A DNA stretch of 64,000 nucleotides from Lophius americanus (lineage: Eukaryota; Chordata; Actinopteri; Lophiiformes; Lophiidae), in contig JBBDHG010000110.1 in assembly GCA_037951165.1 (NCBI GenBank), positions 62,001-126,000 on the forward strand. The letters run 5' to 3'. The notes beneath the pieces were generated by a model, which worked only from the letters and a program-made list of their open reading frames with translations, ran no database searches and was not told the origin of the DNA. Numbering within the stretch: position 1 is the first letter of the stretch; each line of letters opens with the position of its first letter. The translations under genes were made by a program, and so were the position numbers. Positions 1 to 10,529 of the stretch are shown here, one piece after another.

Positions 1-410
1 CCGTCATCATCAAAAGTTGAACACGATTTTGACCGTATTCCGTATTTCTCTGCAAAAAAAACATAAGAGAGAGGCTTTCCTAAAAAACTCCCAGTGTGCT
101 TCGGGATCTCCAGCTCCCACTTGCCAGGAAAAATCCCACATATCAATCTGCAATCATCGAGCCTAGCGGACACTTGGGATTGCGAAAACTTTGACCTATT
201 TTCCAAACCCGGAGTGACCAACCAATTTGAGAGTCAATTTGATTTTTTTATATTGGACATGTGTGACATGAAATTAGATCTTGGGCTCGTTTATCTGGAG
301 GAGTGGGATGATAATCATTTCATGTGGAACGTGTATCTGTTGAAAGAGATTCCCTCCTCGGAATGTTTCCTCTTTAAGTCCAAGCGTTGGATGTCATGTC
401 GATGAATTTT
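1..410. other. Unique sequence, nothing recognised
   Basis: The open frame at 94-405 has no recognisable domain, no clear splice signals and no coding-like composition. I see no repeat, RNA gene or regulatory cluster here. Confidence 0.5.
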
Positions 411-740
411 GAATTATTCCGTTCAAAATTCCACCTTTTTTCTTTTACTGCTAATAGAATTTTTGAGCGTGTTTATCTTGCCGTTAATGTATTAATGACG
501 TTTAAATATGCCGTGCCTCCGCCCGCGAAAACATTAAGTGCTCTATTGTTAGGCCAAATTTGGAGTGAGAGGGAAGCGGCGAGTGTTTATAAATGAGAGC
601 TTAATTGATTAAGGAATGCATTACGTTTTAATGCCGAATTGTTAACTCTGGCTGTAGCCTCATTAATATGTGCCTCCTGGGGATTTCAGCGCCATCATTC
701 CTGCAGGAAACCTCCAGGCTGCAGGTCCTGGGGCTGTTGT
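410..740. promoter_or_regulatory. Candidate conserved non-coding element
   Basis: Unique, balanced-composition sequence with clustered homeodomain-type sites (TTAATTGATTAAG at about 600, then GTTTTAATGCC and CATTAATATG) and no similarity to the repeats elsewhere in the window. Vertebrate developmental enhancers often look like this. The call rests on character alone; a cross-fish alignment would decide it. Confidence 0.35.
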
Positions 741-1027
741 ACGGCGCCGGAGATTGATAGTTGACAAAGCAATTAATCACACGGTGGAACGGCCATTTCT
801 TCAGCGCTGGTTGCGGCTCCGGGAATGATTTAGGTTCAAATCTCCAACAGTGGATATACTTTATCTCTAGTGGAGGTAGAGACAGCTGCTGGGCTCCACC
901 TCCGGCGTGGCACCACCTACAGTGTGGCACCACCTACAGCGCCCATGGGTCGGAGGCAAGGTCATCAACCAGGAGTCTCCGACTCTTGATGCCTTCCTCC
1001 TTTAAATCCTGGATTGTCTCGTGGTTT

Positions 1028-1200
1028 AAGATAAGGTAAGATGAGATAAGATGAGATGAGGTAGAATATTTCATTCATCCCACACGAGGAAAAAGCCCAG
1101 TGTTGATGCAGCAACAAATGAAATGAGAGAATCAAGTGAAATACCCACATTGTGTAGATCCGGTTATACAAGAGACACAAGAATACAAGATACAAGAAGG
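1028..1200 (-). mobile_element. Rex-like LINE 3' end (degenerate)
   Basis: Plus-strand text runs TTAAGATAAGGTAAGATGAG, then a degenerate ATTTCATTCATCCCACACGAGG. This is the reverse complement of a LINE 3' end with a (TTATC)n-type tail, the same arrangement as the better copy at 59962-60060. The minus orientation agrees with the reverse-transcriptase remnant of similar type at 1900-2330, so both may be parts of one broken copy interrupted by other insertions. Confidence 0.55.
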
Positions 1201-1620
1201 AGTTTCAGGCCCACAGCGCCCCCTATAGCATCTGATGGTGGTTTAAAACTGACTGTGGTGTCATGAATAGGTGAAGAGTGAGAGACTTTGTGATACTACA
1301 CACAGCGGGTGTATATTAATAGACTTTGCATTAACCCTTTAATGTTCTCACAAAGATAAATATCATGGAAAATATATTTCTTTCTGTATTTTAATTGGGG
1401 AGTTTATTAAAAATATTCAATATTTTAACTTAAATATAATGACAAATCATTTGGCCAGGCACATTTTTTAAACAGGAAATAGATGCAGAAAAAAGAAAAC
1501 CTGGCTTGGAATTGTTTTATTTCATGGAAAAATAGTCGATTTGTATGAAATTAGCTCGACCTTTTTGTGAAGCAACATTTTAGGATGTATTATGTTAATG
1601 GATCTGTCTTCTGAGTATCC

Positions 1621-1745
1621 ATGGTTAAAGACCCCTCCTCTGTTTCACATTTGACCTCTGGTGTCCCTCAGGGCTCCACCCTGGGCCCCTTACTCATTCA
1701 TATACATGCTGCCGCTGGGTTGGATTATAAACAGGCTCATCGACA
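1621..1745 (+). pseudogene. L2-like LINE reverse transcriptase fragment
   Basis: One frame gives the conserved reverse-transcriptase stretch SGVPQGSTLGPLL followed by IHIYMLPLG, the block just before the catalytic YADD region of L2/CR1-type LINEs. Only about 40 codons are recognisable, with no surrounding ORF. It is a dead fragment in the opposite orientation to the flanking Rex-like pieces, so it may be a separate insertion. Confidence 0.75.
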
Positions 1746-1899
1746 TTAATAATAATAGGAGACTCATCATGAGCTCGACCCAACAGTTGAGAAGGACTTT
1801 ATAGAGTTTTGATACAGGTGACATGTTATGACTCTGACAGTTCCATGTTGTTCTTCGACAGTTTATCTATCCTCTCAGCGCCGGCAACTCTGACACCAC

Positions 1900-2330
1900 A
1901 GACTAAAGAACCAGCGCTACTTGCAGGTAGGACATGTTCAGAACGGTTGTGGACACATTGAAGGACCTGACCTTCCTGAGGAAGTAAAGTCGTCTCAGGT
2001 GTTTCTTGTAGGAGCCATCATAGTTGAAATCAGCAGCTGGCCTTCCTCCTCAGCCAGAGCCAGAAGTTGTCCGTCTCTGCCTTCACGACCAGTTTTTTTG
2101 GGAGGAGCGGATGTTGTATCGTTGTGGACCACTCCACTATTCCAGAATGAGGCGGTGTGGCGGTGATCTCACTACAGAACTGTAGGTGCCTGCAAAGAAC
2201 AACCCTCATGCTGTGAGGAAAAGATCTATGCAGTGTCTCCCCGTCAGATGCTTCTTGTTCCTCTCCCCTCCCCTGACAAAGTGTGGTGTTCCACTGCTGG
2301 TGAACACCGTCTTCTCCACCCTTCAACCGC
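1900..2330 (-). pseudogene. Rex-like LINE reverse transcriptase 3' part (degenerate)
   Basis: On the minus strand near 2000-1925 the frame reads YKKHLRRLYFLRKVRSFNV. This matches the motif downstream of the catalytic domain in many fish LINEs, where a tyrosine-lysine-rich start leads into RLYFLRRLRSF. The frame upstream on that strand (up to about 2326) stays open but is not convincingly alignable by eye. No start codon or complete domain remains. Confidence 0.65.
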
Positions 2331-2559
2331 TCGGCCAGTTTTTCCCAGGACTAGCCTCCACCCCTGGTTCCCCTGAGGAAGTGTGTTTTTGTCACTTTAT
2401 ATTATGGATCTATAAGGTTCGTAAGTTATGACTGAAAAAAACATGTTTCTTAGTATAAAGAGCTCCCCTAGTGAGTAAATGATGAATTATTAGAGTAAAC
2501 TATGATACATACAATATAGAGCTCCCAAAGTTGAATGGTAAATAATTAATAAAATAATA

Positions 2560-2795
2560 ATATTATAATAATAATTTCATATATTTCTTTACAAACACAT
2601 AAAAATATAGTCCAAATTAGGTGCGAATGATATTGAAGCACCACCTAGTTGTGGATTGTTATGCAATTGAAAGTTGCCCAAATTAACCCAGTTCTTCCTC
2701 GCACCGAGGTCTACACGGATAAGAATTTAGAAAAAGGATCAATTAAGTCATTTTAGAGTTATCGCGTTAACACGGAGGATCTGTGGCAGACGTGG
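2560..2795 (-). repeat. Unclassified 'TAGGGGGAG' repeat family, copy 1
   Basis: Carries the family landmark CCCAGTTCTTCCTCGCACCG (reverse complement of the TGTGAGGAAGAACTGG block), followed by AGAGTTATCGCGTTAA, which corresponds to the family head. Only the head end is clear in this copy. Other copies in the window lie on both strands. Confidence 0.6.
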
Positions 2796-2796
2796 C

Positions 2797-2828
2797 GATA
2801 TATATTATATATATATATATATATATTA
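2797..2828. repeat. (TA)n microsatellite
   Basis: About 30 bases of TA dinucleotides with one interruption, directly at the head end of repeat copy 1. Confidence 0.9.
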
Positions 2829-3345
2829 TGATTTAACACAGTATTAATATGTAAAATAAATACAGGAAAGGCAGATTATTTTTTTTAAGTATATTCATTT
2901 AATTGTATTTCAATGTTACGAATGTATAATAATAAGAGATTCTGCTTCCACTGCTTTTGTGGATTAGCGGAGACTCAAAAGTTTATCTTAGGTCGACTCT
3001 TTCTCGTATTTATAGTGTTGTGAGCAAAAACTTTCAGAATGAAAGCATGAAAATAATTCTATTCAGGGTTGGTTCACAACAAATCAATAAAAGAAAAATC
3101 ACACTTACTTCTAAGTTTTTAGATATCCATGTTCTGTGGCATCATAGCAACAATCTTAGAACCCACACATCAAGCCTTTAACGGCTCTACTGACGACTTC
3201 TTTCCTCTTGAGATTATAGTTTTGCTGGGATTGACCCTTTAAATGTATTTGCACTATTTTCTCGTTTAAATGAAACTTATTTCTATAAATAGACAAAGAC
3301 ACTTTGGAGACAACCTCACAGCATGTGTAAACATGTTAACATGAA
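2829..3345. other. AT-rich unique sequence, nothing recognised
   Basis: The open frame at 2957-3181 shows no domain. No repeat, RNA or CNE signature stands out. Confidence 0.5.
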
Positions 3346-4400
3346 CACAACAATGCTGTGTTGACTAGCCAGTGGGCGCGCAAATCCCCACGCCACTTGA
3401 ATAGCGTTGTTTTAAAGCCTCTCGCTGAACTCGGTGGCTCCGAAGCTGCCATCTTCTCTCCTTTCACTCCTAATTACCATAGCCTCTCCAGAAAGTCCTC
3501 TGTTGCTCCATCTGTCCCCTCCGCCACTGACAGCGATGCTCTAATCACCTCGCGTAGCAGCACTCGCATGGGAAAAGACTACACAGCCGCCATACTGTCT
3601 CAGATATAGAGCCGCTACTGGATGCCAGCGCCTCACAGGGGGTAAGATATAAACACTGGCCGCGGCCTAGTTTGGGATATGTTCGGTGGTGTGCACTGAA
3701 ATGGATCCATTTCATGTTACAGATCTCCCACAAAGCCCGCGGCACTAATGCCAAATAGGGTTCCGTATGAAGTATATGTGACATATGCCGGCGGTCCATC
3801 AGTCGCTCACGCCAAGATGAAACTCGGGGAACGCAGGTCTCTTTTTGGACGGGTATTACGGGTTTACCATTAAACTACTGTACTGTGTGTGAGTGGGCAG
3901 TATCACAGCAGGAGGGCCGGGGAAGGACAGTGTTTAATGTCAAAGGATGTCAGGAAAAAATGGTTGTAATTGAGAGACAGAGAGCCGCGAAACCCCGTGT
4001 GTGCGCTGTAAAAGGAAATCTGTGTAATATACGCTACCATACTGGCAGCCGCGGCCGTCAGAGCCTCACTGTTAACGTTTGTGGTTTCAAACTACAACAT
4101 TGTGGAATGCGTGTTTGTTTTTTTTTATACTATAAATTTCATTTAATGTGAAATTATGTTTGATCAGAATGAATTTGGATTAAAATATAAAAAGATATGG
4201 ATCCACGGTGAAGGTTCAGTCCGAAAGACTATCCCCTGGAACTCCATCAGTCAGACGTTTCATGCTATCATTCATCAGTCTCAGCAGAGTCATCCGCCAC
4301 CACCACCGTCGGTATCCAGACTCCAGCAGTGGAATGTAACTGCTTCCGCTCAGGGAAAGAAAACCCTTCGATGACGACCTCCATGAAGAGTCTGGTCATC
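3346..4400. other. Unique GC-richer sequence, no gene recognised
   Basis: Base composition rises compared with the flanks between about 3350 and 3850. The short open frames here (3358-3609 plus, 3545-3799 minus) overlap each other and match nothing I know. 3350-3850 could be a regulatory block, but binding-site clustering is weak. Confidence 0.35.
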
Positions 4401-4559
4401 AAAGACTTTCTTTAAGTCTAATTATCTCAAATCATCTGTTTTACTAAAAATGTATATTTTTGTTCATTCTCTGACTCTGCCAAATGAAACAATGGATAGG
4501 TTTATAGTTATTTATTTTAAAAACCCTACCAAACAATACATTTTCCTGAATAAATAAAT

Positions 4560-4607
4560 GTAGTATAGTATAGTATATTTAGACTTTTTTTACTTTGAAA
4601 TCATCTC

Positions 4608-4662
<55 letters not shown>
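4560..4662. repeat. TAGTA run followed by (TA)n microsatellite
   Basis: 4560-4578 holds TAGTATAGTATAGTATA; a near-perfect TA run occupies 4610-4662. Confidence 0.9.
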
Positions 4663-4665
<3 letters not shown>

Positions 4666-4734
4666 ATATATAATACATATATTACATTTAATGCTTATTT
4701 CTGTACCATGGAAGGTAAGTTCTAGCTTAAATGC

Positions 4735-4815
4735 TTAAGGTAAATAATAATAATAATAATAATACATTTAATTTATAATGCACTTTACATTTGGATCAAA
4801 TATCAAAGTGCTAAA
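4735..4815 (-). mobile_element. L2-like LINE 3' tail
   Basis: Plus strand reads (TAA)n, then TACATTTAATTTATAATGCA, CTTTACATTTGGATC and CAAAGTGCT. This is the exact reverse of the 3' tails at 40860-40952 and 53270-53340 (GCACTTTGAGATTTGATC, then CAAATGTAAAGTGCATTATA, then (ATT)n). It is a 5'-truncated insertion with its (ATT)n tail at the left end. Confidence 0.85.
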
Positions 4816-5159
4816 TGTATATATACCCGGGGAATAATGCTGTTAATTACATGGTCATTACTTCATTGTCACATTATGACATCATCACATCATTTTTATT
4901 ATGGGGGGAGAGATTTAAATTATGTTCGATTTCATGATTTAGGTTCATTCATATATCTACTCCCGTGAAACTATTAGCACGTTTAACCCCTGATACTATA
5001 TACTACAAACATTATAACAGTCTGTAATGAAGCCCCGCCTCCACAGATCCATGCTGCCTGATGTCTCACCCGTCTTGTATTTTGATACAGATATTCTCAC
5101 CCGGGTTTGACACCTCCTGTCTTCTTCATTTTATTCGCTCTACCCCTCTTTCTTGACGA
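4816..5159. other. AT-rich sequence, nothing recognised
   Basis: No coding, repeat or RNA signal seen. Confidence 0.5.
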
Positions 5160-5545
5160 CTTCCATCTGATCCTTTGTGGGGCGCTGGATGTTGCCTAGA
5201 AAACTTTTCCTGAAGCAGAAAGGAGAAACTTTCCAGTGCTGCCAGAGAGCCTTCTCATCTTGGCGAAGGAGCAGCCGAGGGAACTCTCAGATGATGACAG
5301 CCATCGTGAAAGGGCAGATAAGCCCCGTGTGGCTTTGCCTCTGATTGTATGTTCATCTCATTCTGATCCGGCCGCGATTCTAAGCCCCTGTCTCGCAGTC
5401 CTCACTCTCCCAACAGTTGATCTTCTGCATGTCATTGAAATCGACTTATGGCTGATCCAGGAGACAGGGGGAAAGTGGCTGTTTGTCACCAAACTCCAGT
5501 CTTCGCTGGAAGACAAGTTCTGCCGGGTTTTTTTTTTTTGATAAT
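5160..5545. other. Unique sequence with a 101-codon open frame of doubtful meaning
   Basis: The frame at 5236-5541 (plus) has balanced composition and encodes a peptide with a leucine/valine-rich middle, but no recognisable motif. It runs into a T run at its end and has no strong splice acceptor in front. It could be a non-coding element or chance. I do not call a gene. Confidence 0.3.
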
Positions 5546-6310
5546 GTCAGTGACCTACCAGTCACTTTTTTTTTTATGATTTCCTTTAGTGTATAGTTGA
5601 TAGAACAAATACTTGATGCTTGAATTCATTCCTTATGAAACAAATGCAACAAAATATTTTTATTCTATTATACACAAAATCCTTGGTGATTCTGTGACTA
5701 TTTTTTGTTTTTACCAGTCTAATTGGCCCAGCTAACATTTTGGTGAGCCGTTATGTCTTCAGTCCTCGGAATGTCATACGGGCAGGAATTCATCATAGAA
5801 GACGCTCAGATAGCGATCGCTCCATGAAGCTTCAAGAGCTCAGAATTCCACTCAGCTGTAAGAGACGAGTGTTTCCAGTAAAGGTCACAGTACTCAAAAC
5901 GTGCTCTTATGCTCACTCTCACTGAGCCCTTGTTAAAAGAAATAAATCTCTGCGACGCTCACATCTCAACAACCAAGACAAAAATCGTTTTTTTTAATTC
6001 TTTGGGTCAGATAGTCAATATTGATCGACTGGTAGCAGCAACACCGCCGTCAGTGATCACATGACAAATCCAGCGAAAAGATACTAAAAATGAAACAATT
6101 ATAATTTACTCATCGGACGTGTCATTTCAGAAGAAAAAGGCGCTCAGGGTGGCAGAATTATGGACAAAAAAACATAAGAAGGCATAATAAAAAAGAAAAA
6201 AAGGGTGAATATCAGACTCATGAAGTCGTTGAGAGGTAAACAGGTGAGGAGCAGTCCAACCGAGGAATTCAGGTCGCAAGCGATGGACGGCTGCAGGGTA
6301 ATGGAGTAAT
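5546..6310. other. Unique sequence, nothing recognised
   Basis: Short T runs near 5527 and 5567 and no coding signal. The frames at 5740-5925 and 6144-6377 have no recognisable content. Confidence 0.45.
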
Positions 6311-6319
6311 CCCTCCCCT

Positions 6320-6350
6320 GATATATATATAAATATATATATATATATAG
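6320..6350. repeat. (TA)n microsatellite
   Basis: Interrupted TA run of about 30 bases. Confidence 0.85.
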
Positions 6351-6814
6351 AAATTCATCAAAGGAGCAAGAATCCAATCCCAGGTCACCCGGGCGTATTT
6401 TAACTCGTTCTCCCTGACAAGCCCATAATTAGGCCTCTACCTAGTTTCTGCCATTTTTTATTGTTACAATGCTACATTTTAATATAAACATTGATTTATG
6501 CCACACTCAAAGGTTGTAGTTTGTACATATACTTCCCCCTAGTGGACAGATTTGATATTTTGCATATATATTTTTGGTATTTTGGGTACCTTGGTCAGTT
6601 CTATCAGACAAAAACTGTGTAGAATAACATGTACTTTGTGGTATTTCAATCAAATTAATAGTAGTAGTTATCAGAGAGTTTCTGAGCAAAATCATTTTTT
6701 TTGTGTGAGTCTTCACAGATTGAACCAGCTGCATGATTTCACCTGTCTGTGCAAAGTCTTGTTCGCACGCTTCACAGCATCCCGATACGTGAAAATATGT
6801 TCACTTATCAGGGC

Positions 6815-7160
6815 TACAGATGGAAACTAAAATGGTCGCCAAGCGACTTACTTTTTGATTTTGCGACTTGTCGTTTCTGCCAGTCGCTTATGGTGACGAT
6901 CAAGACACAAATATGCAATACATAAAAAAAACGTGATACATAATATGCAAATAATATATTGTTCGCACAATGGGGTGCAGGGCAAACAAAGGCAGGCAGT
7001 ACAGAAGGGAAAGAAAAAGTAAGGCAGACATTTAACATTGTACACTGACATTGATATATTTTGGCTCCAAAAATTTTTGATTTGGCTCATAAATACTTTT
7101 GGATTTAGGAGCCAATGTATCCTGGATCATTTTTTTTTCTTTTGTCTGGAGGCCTGCTCA
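6815..7160. repeat. Probable interspersed repeat with GGCGACTT / TTTGGCTCC motifs
   Basis: Contains AATGGTCGCCAAGCGACTTA near 6830, and TTTTGGCTCC, ATTTGGCTCATAAATAC, TTTAGGAGCCAA and GTCTGGAGGCCTG between 7060 and 7155. This motif series resembles a dispersed fish repeat I have seen in other genomes, but I cannot name its class. Short inverted words (GGTCGCC, GGCTCC, GGAGCC) hint at a folded or DNA-transposon-derived element. Confidence 0.4.
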
Positions 7161-7789
7161 TACAGAATTAAACAAAGAAATCTGACTCCGACAGAAACCT
7201 ATGAAATAACAGGAATCCCAGCTCACTCTGTTGACCTCCCCCTGAAATACACGGAGCGGCACAGATTGATGAGATCTATAGCAGTGCAACAGTATTCAAG
7301 GGGTCGGGTTTATCTCTAAGCCAAGCGGAGCAAACAGGAGTCTGGAAGGGACCTGAAGCTCCTGACTCGGTGTCAGCGATACAGTAGAAAGAAAGCTGAA
7401 AGGTTTTTTTCCACTCCAAAAGGCACTGCTCCTCCACCATGGTTATCAAAGCTTAATATTTGATTTTAGTTGGCCTTTTTCCATTAAAAAAACGTGATAG
7501 CCACTGTAAGAGTGACAGAGCAAGGAGGGGGGAGCACCACGCTCACCCACCCCACAGGGAGGTACGTACCCTGCTTACTAGAGTGTGCAGACCGAACAGT
7601 TCCCTTCACTTAACTTGACATTTGCTGCTGCACTGTCTGCGGCGGGTCCTACGTGGTGTCACATCTCTAGCCCCTGCAGTACGCACTGCTGAACGCTGCA
7701 GGTCTTAAATGAGATCCCAGAGGGAATGGAGAGATGATGGTGAGGGGGGTGGGGGGGATGGGGTGGGGGAAAATGGGTGCATTATCTTA
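7161..7789. other. Unique sequence, nothing recognised
   Basis: Includes a G-rich stretch at 7738-7770. No gene or repeat family recognised. Confidence 0.45.
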
Positions 7790-8560
7790 GCCGCTAATGA
7801 ACAATTGTATAATTTCTATCAAAGGCGGCCATGAGGCCCGCTCAGTCTTCAGTATCTCCGCTAAATACTGTCATGATAAAGGGACTGTTAAAAGAAGATG
7901 GCTGGTGGAGGAGGTGGAGTGGAGGAGGGGCTTGGAGCTGTCAAGAGGGGCCACTGTGGTCAGGAGGAGCGCAAGAAAGGAAAGTCTCCATGCCTTTATC
8001 TGCCATTTCCTGCTCCCTTCCTGGCTACATTAATAATCTGTAAGAGCAGACAATCACGCACGGCCGCGAGAGATAAAACACGGATGACGAAAATATCAAC
8101 TTCCTGCGACAAAAATCAAAGACGTTATTAGAATATCAGGCACAGACGGTAATTAATTTCAACTTTAATTACTTCCACTGTTAGCGCAGATTAGATCGCA
8201 GGTTTGGAGATGGGTTATTAAAACAACTGGGGAAATCTGCAGTGTGAAAAAAAAATGTTAATTTCTCCAACCCCATCTCTTAACCTGCTTGTTGAGCGAT
8301 GCAATTACATCTCAGTGCCGCCGACAAGGCTTGATATGATGTCGATGAAAAAGACACCCGAGCACTTTAGGTGGATGCTCCACACCTGGAGCGCTAGCAT
8401 CTAAATGGTGATATCGGTATCATCTGATCAGGCGCTGACGATGACCTCATGTTTTCGCTCTAGATCAATGGCCGACAAAAAAAACTGGGTGTAATTCACT
8501 AAAACTCCAGAGGAGATAAAGCGCCGACCTCAAGATAACGAATGCGTGTCGGTAATATGT
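7790..8560. promoter_or_regulatory. Candidate conserved non-coding block
   Basis: Unique sequence with several homeodomain-like words (GCTAATGAACAATTGTATAA, GGTAATTAATTTCAAC, TTTAATTACTTCC) and a SOX-like AACAATTG. Overlapping open frames at 7797-8131 run in all three plus frames, which argues against coding. Palindromic words GAGATGGGTT (8208) and AACCCCATCTC (8268) could pair as a short stem. Confidence 0.35.
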
Positions 8561-8754
8561 CATGATTTTAACTTCCTGTTTTAAAATAGAGAAAAATACA
8601 TCATCTTTTTGTTTGATTTTGAATCAGAAATATAACAAACACAATTTCAGCAAATATTCTCTAGTCTGTAGGCCTTTTTCTTTATTTCCTATATTTTCAT
8701 TGATTTCTTATATCCCCCCAAAAGTTCGGGATACTATGGAATGGTCATTACCCC

Positions 8755-9190
8755 CGCCATAGTGTTATAGCGCGATAACTCAAAAACTATTTCATTTTTC
8801 ACACCCACACAGACCTTAGTGCGAGGAAGAACTGGATTGATTTTGGAAAAGGTTGGCCGGACACTAGGGGGAGCTTCATCTCCGCTCAGCTTCGAGTCAG
8901 TATTTTACTCGCATTTAAAAATTTGAAAAGCATTTGAAAAGTACTGTTTTTCAGACAAAACCAGACACATTTTTCAGGCCTAACTTCCTATTCCAGCATT
9001 AATTGGATTAAGTCCAGATTTGGGGCATATGAATGGAATCAAGGAGCTCTTTTTTGTATAGATCATATTTTACTCTAATAGGACATATTTTGCCCACAAG
9101 GGGCAGCATTAAAAACTTCACATTTAATTTGAGGAGTTCAGTCAGGGGATTGCTTGTAAATACAGTGTATGGGGAGCAAAGGCCTATTTT
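8755..9190 (+). repeat. Unclassified 'TAGGGGGAG' repeat family, copy 2
   Basis: Shows the family order clearly: head GCGATAACTCAAAAACTATT, then GTGCGAGGAAGAACTGGATT, then ACACTAGGGGGAGC, then AAGTCCAGATTTGGGGCATA, then ATATTTTACTCTAATAGGAC, then TTTAATTTGAGGAG and CAGTCAGGGGATTG. About 430 bases, one of the longest copies here. Confidence 0.75.
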
Positions 9191-9885
9191 TGTTTATTTT
9201 CCCTTCCTTCAACCCATGCATTTTTGGATTTTACCTCAATTTCTAGTATTTTGTGTTTTAATTGTCCACTTATGACGTAGAGTATTTATGTAGAAGTAGC
9301 GGGACACCTGTATTTCCAATATCAAAGTGACCAAACACACACCCTTACAAATCATGTTTGCTTCATTATTCTCCTTAGTTGGATTTTCTGATAATTATAA
9401 TCACTGCTTGTATGAAGTGTGACTGTTATCTGTTCTTAAAGGAATGCTTGAGTTGATGTGGATAGTGGATATATTAATCACAGTAAATTTGTATCAAGAA
9501 TGGCAACAGAAAAACTTTGATTTAGGTTTAAGATGGATCATAATTTTGGCTTAATATGGAAATTAAATGTGTATTTTATATTCCTGTTTACACTTACTAG
9601 TATTTATTTTTGTGGTTTGACCAGGGCTTTTATCCTGCTCCTCTGCAGTATCCAACTCACTGTATTTAAGGACTGCTAATATTTCTATGTATTATCTATT
9701 AATATTATTGCCATTTTGCTGTTTTGTTTGTCGTTATTTTGTGATGGAGGCAAATTAAATGATTTTTTTTCCTGCTGTGCACCTGTATGGTGGAAAGTAA
9801 AGTTACAGCAAAAAGGTAAACCAGTAAAGTTAATTGTGGATTTTGAATCTTGAAAATACGTACATTGACACGAGACACCAAATAT
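9191..9885. other. AT-rich sequence, nothing recognised
   Basis: No coding, RNA or repeat signal that I can support. Confidence 0.45.
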
Positions 9886-9887
9886 TT

Positions 9888-9950
9888 ACAGTGCTGTGAA
9901 AAAAGTTTGGACCTGCACCTCATTTCTTCAGTTTTGCTGTGAGACTCCGA
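9888..9950. mobile_element. Tc1-like transposon end remnant
   Basis: Reads ACAGTGCTGTGAAAAAAGTT followed by CACCTCATTTCTTCAG. This resembles the terminal region of fish Tc1-like elements that begin CAGTGCTGTGAAAAAGTATT. The element body does not follow directly, but a Tc1-like transposase fragment lies 400 bases to the right. Confidence 0.5.
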
Positions 9951-9954
9951 CATA

Positions 9955-10165
9955 ACAGAATCTTTTTTCATCTTCTTCTTTGTCTTTCGGCGTCTCCCTT
10001 TCGGGGTCGACACAGCGGATCACCGGTTTCCACTCATAGGTCGGTACCCTGCTGGCTAACTGTACCAGTGACGGTATTTTTTAATCCGGGCTCCAACTGA
10101 TCTGGTTTTGAAATCAGTTTTGTCTTCCGTAAAAGGATTTGGCCTAAGTTCTAAGGTCGGTGGTG
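9955..10165 (+). repeat. Dispersed repeat with 'TTTCGGC...GGGGTCGACACAGCGGATCA' core, copy 1
   Basis: Core words GTCTTTCGGCGTCTCCC, GGGGTCGACACAGCGGATCA, GGCTCCAACTGATCTGG and GAAATCAGTTTTGTCTTCCG match in order with a second copy at 43985-44265, same strand. The CTTTCGGC / GGGGTCGCCACAGCGGATCA core is widespread in fish genomes. I treat it as an interspersed repeat without assigning a class. Confidence 0.7.
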
Positions 10166-10345
10166 ATGATGGCGTGAATGTTTACTGCTCCTGGTCTACA
10201 TGTGGCGCCCTGCATGGCAGCCTCTATCGTCACTGTATGAATGTTTGCGTGAACGGGTGAATGATGGCTCACGATGTAAAGCGCTCTGAGTGGTCCAGCA
10301 GACTAGAAAAGCACCATATAAGTACAGTCCATTTACCATCTACAG
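10165..10345 (+). mobile_element. tRNA-derived SINE, 3' part
   Basis: Contains GCCCTGCATGGCAGCCTCTA, GTATGAATGTTTGCGTGAAC, GATGTAAAGCGCTCTGAGTG, GTCCAGCAGACTAGAAAAGC and AGTACAGTCCATTTACCAT. This is the 3' body of a common fish SINE. The near-complete copy at 40090-40400 (minus) carries the same words in reverse plus the tRNA-like head. Confidence 0.8.
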
Positions 10346-10524
10346 TAAATCACCAGTGGGGCCACCCCTCTTTGTAAAAACTGATCTAGTGCAGCCACAT
10401 TTGAAGGATTGTGAGCATGAACTAGTCTTTCCAGGTCCCACCAGAGCACCTCAATGGGGATCAGGTCCAGACTGTGCCTTGGAGGGGGGGGGAATCCCTT
10501 GGGATCCCTGATTTGTCTGCACAC
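10333..10524 (-). pseudogene. Tc1-like transposase C-terminal fragment
   Basis: On the minus strand the frame gives PRHSLDLIPIEVLWWDLERL, continuing with HAHNPSNVAALDQF. This corresponds to the transposase segment with the third catalytic acidic residue (family form SPDLNPIE.LW..LK), where the E is kept, followed by the conserved KPSN.AEL.QF stretch. The proline-aspartate pair is changed to SLD. Only about 60 codons remain; the N-terminal and central DDE parts are absent. Confidence 0.8.
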
Positions 10525-10529
10525 TTCTA

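Noticed and set aside
6520..6550. CTTCCCCCTAGTGG word as a tenth copy of the unclassified repeat
   Set aside because: Only this single word matches. None of the other landmarks is found in order around it.
8200..8285. Possible microRNA-like hairpin (GAGATGGGTT with AACCCCATCTC)
   Set aside because: Only about ten paired bases with a 50-base A/T-rich loop; too weak.
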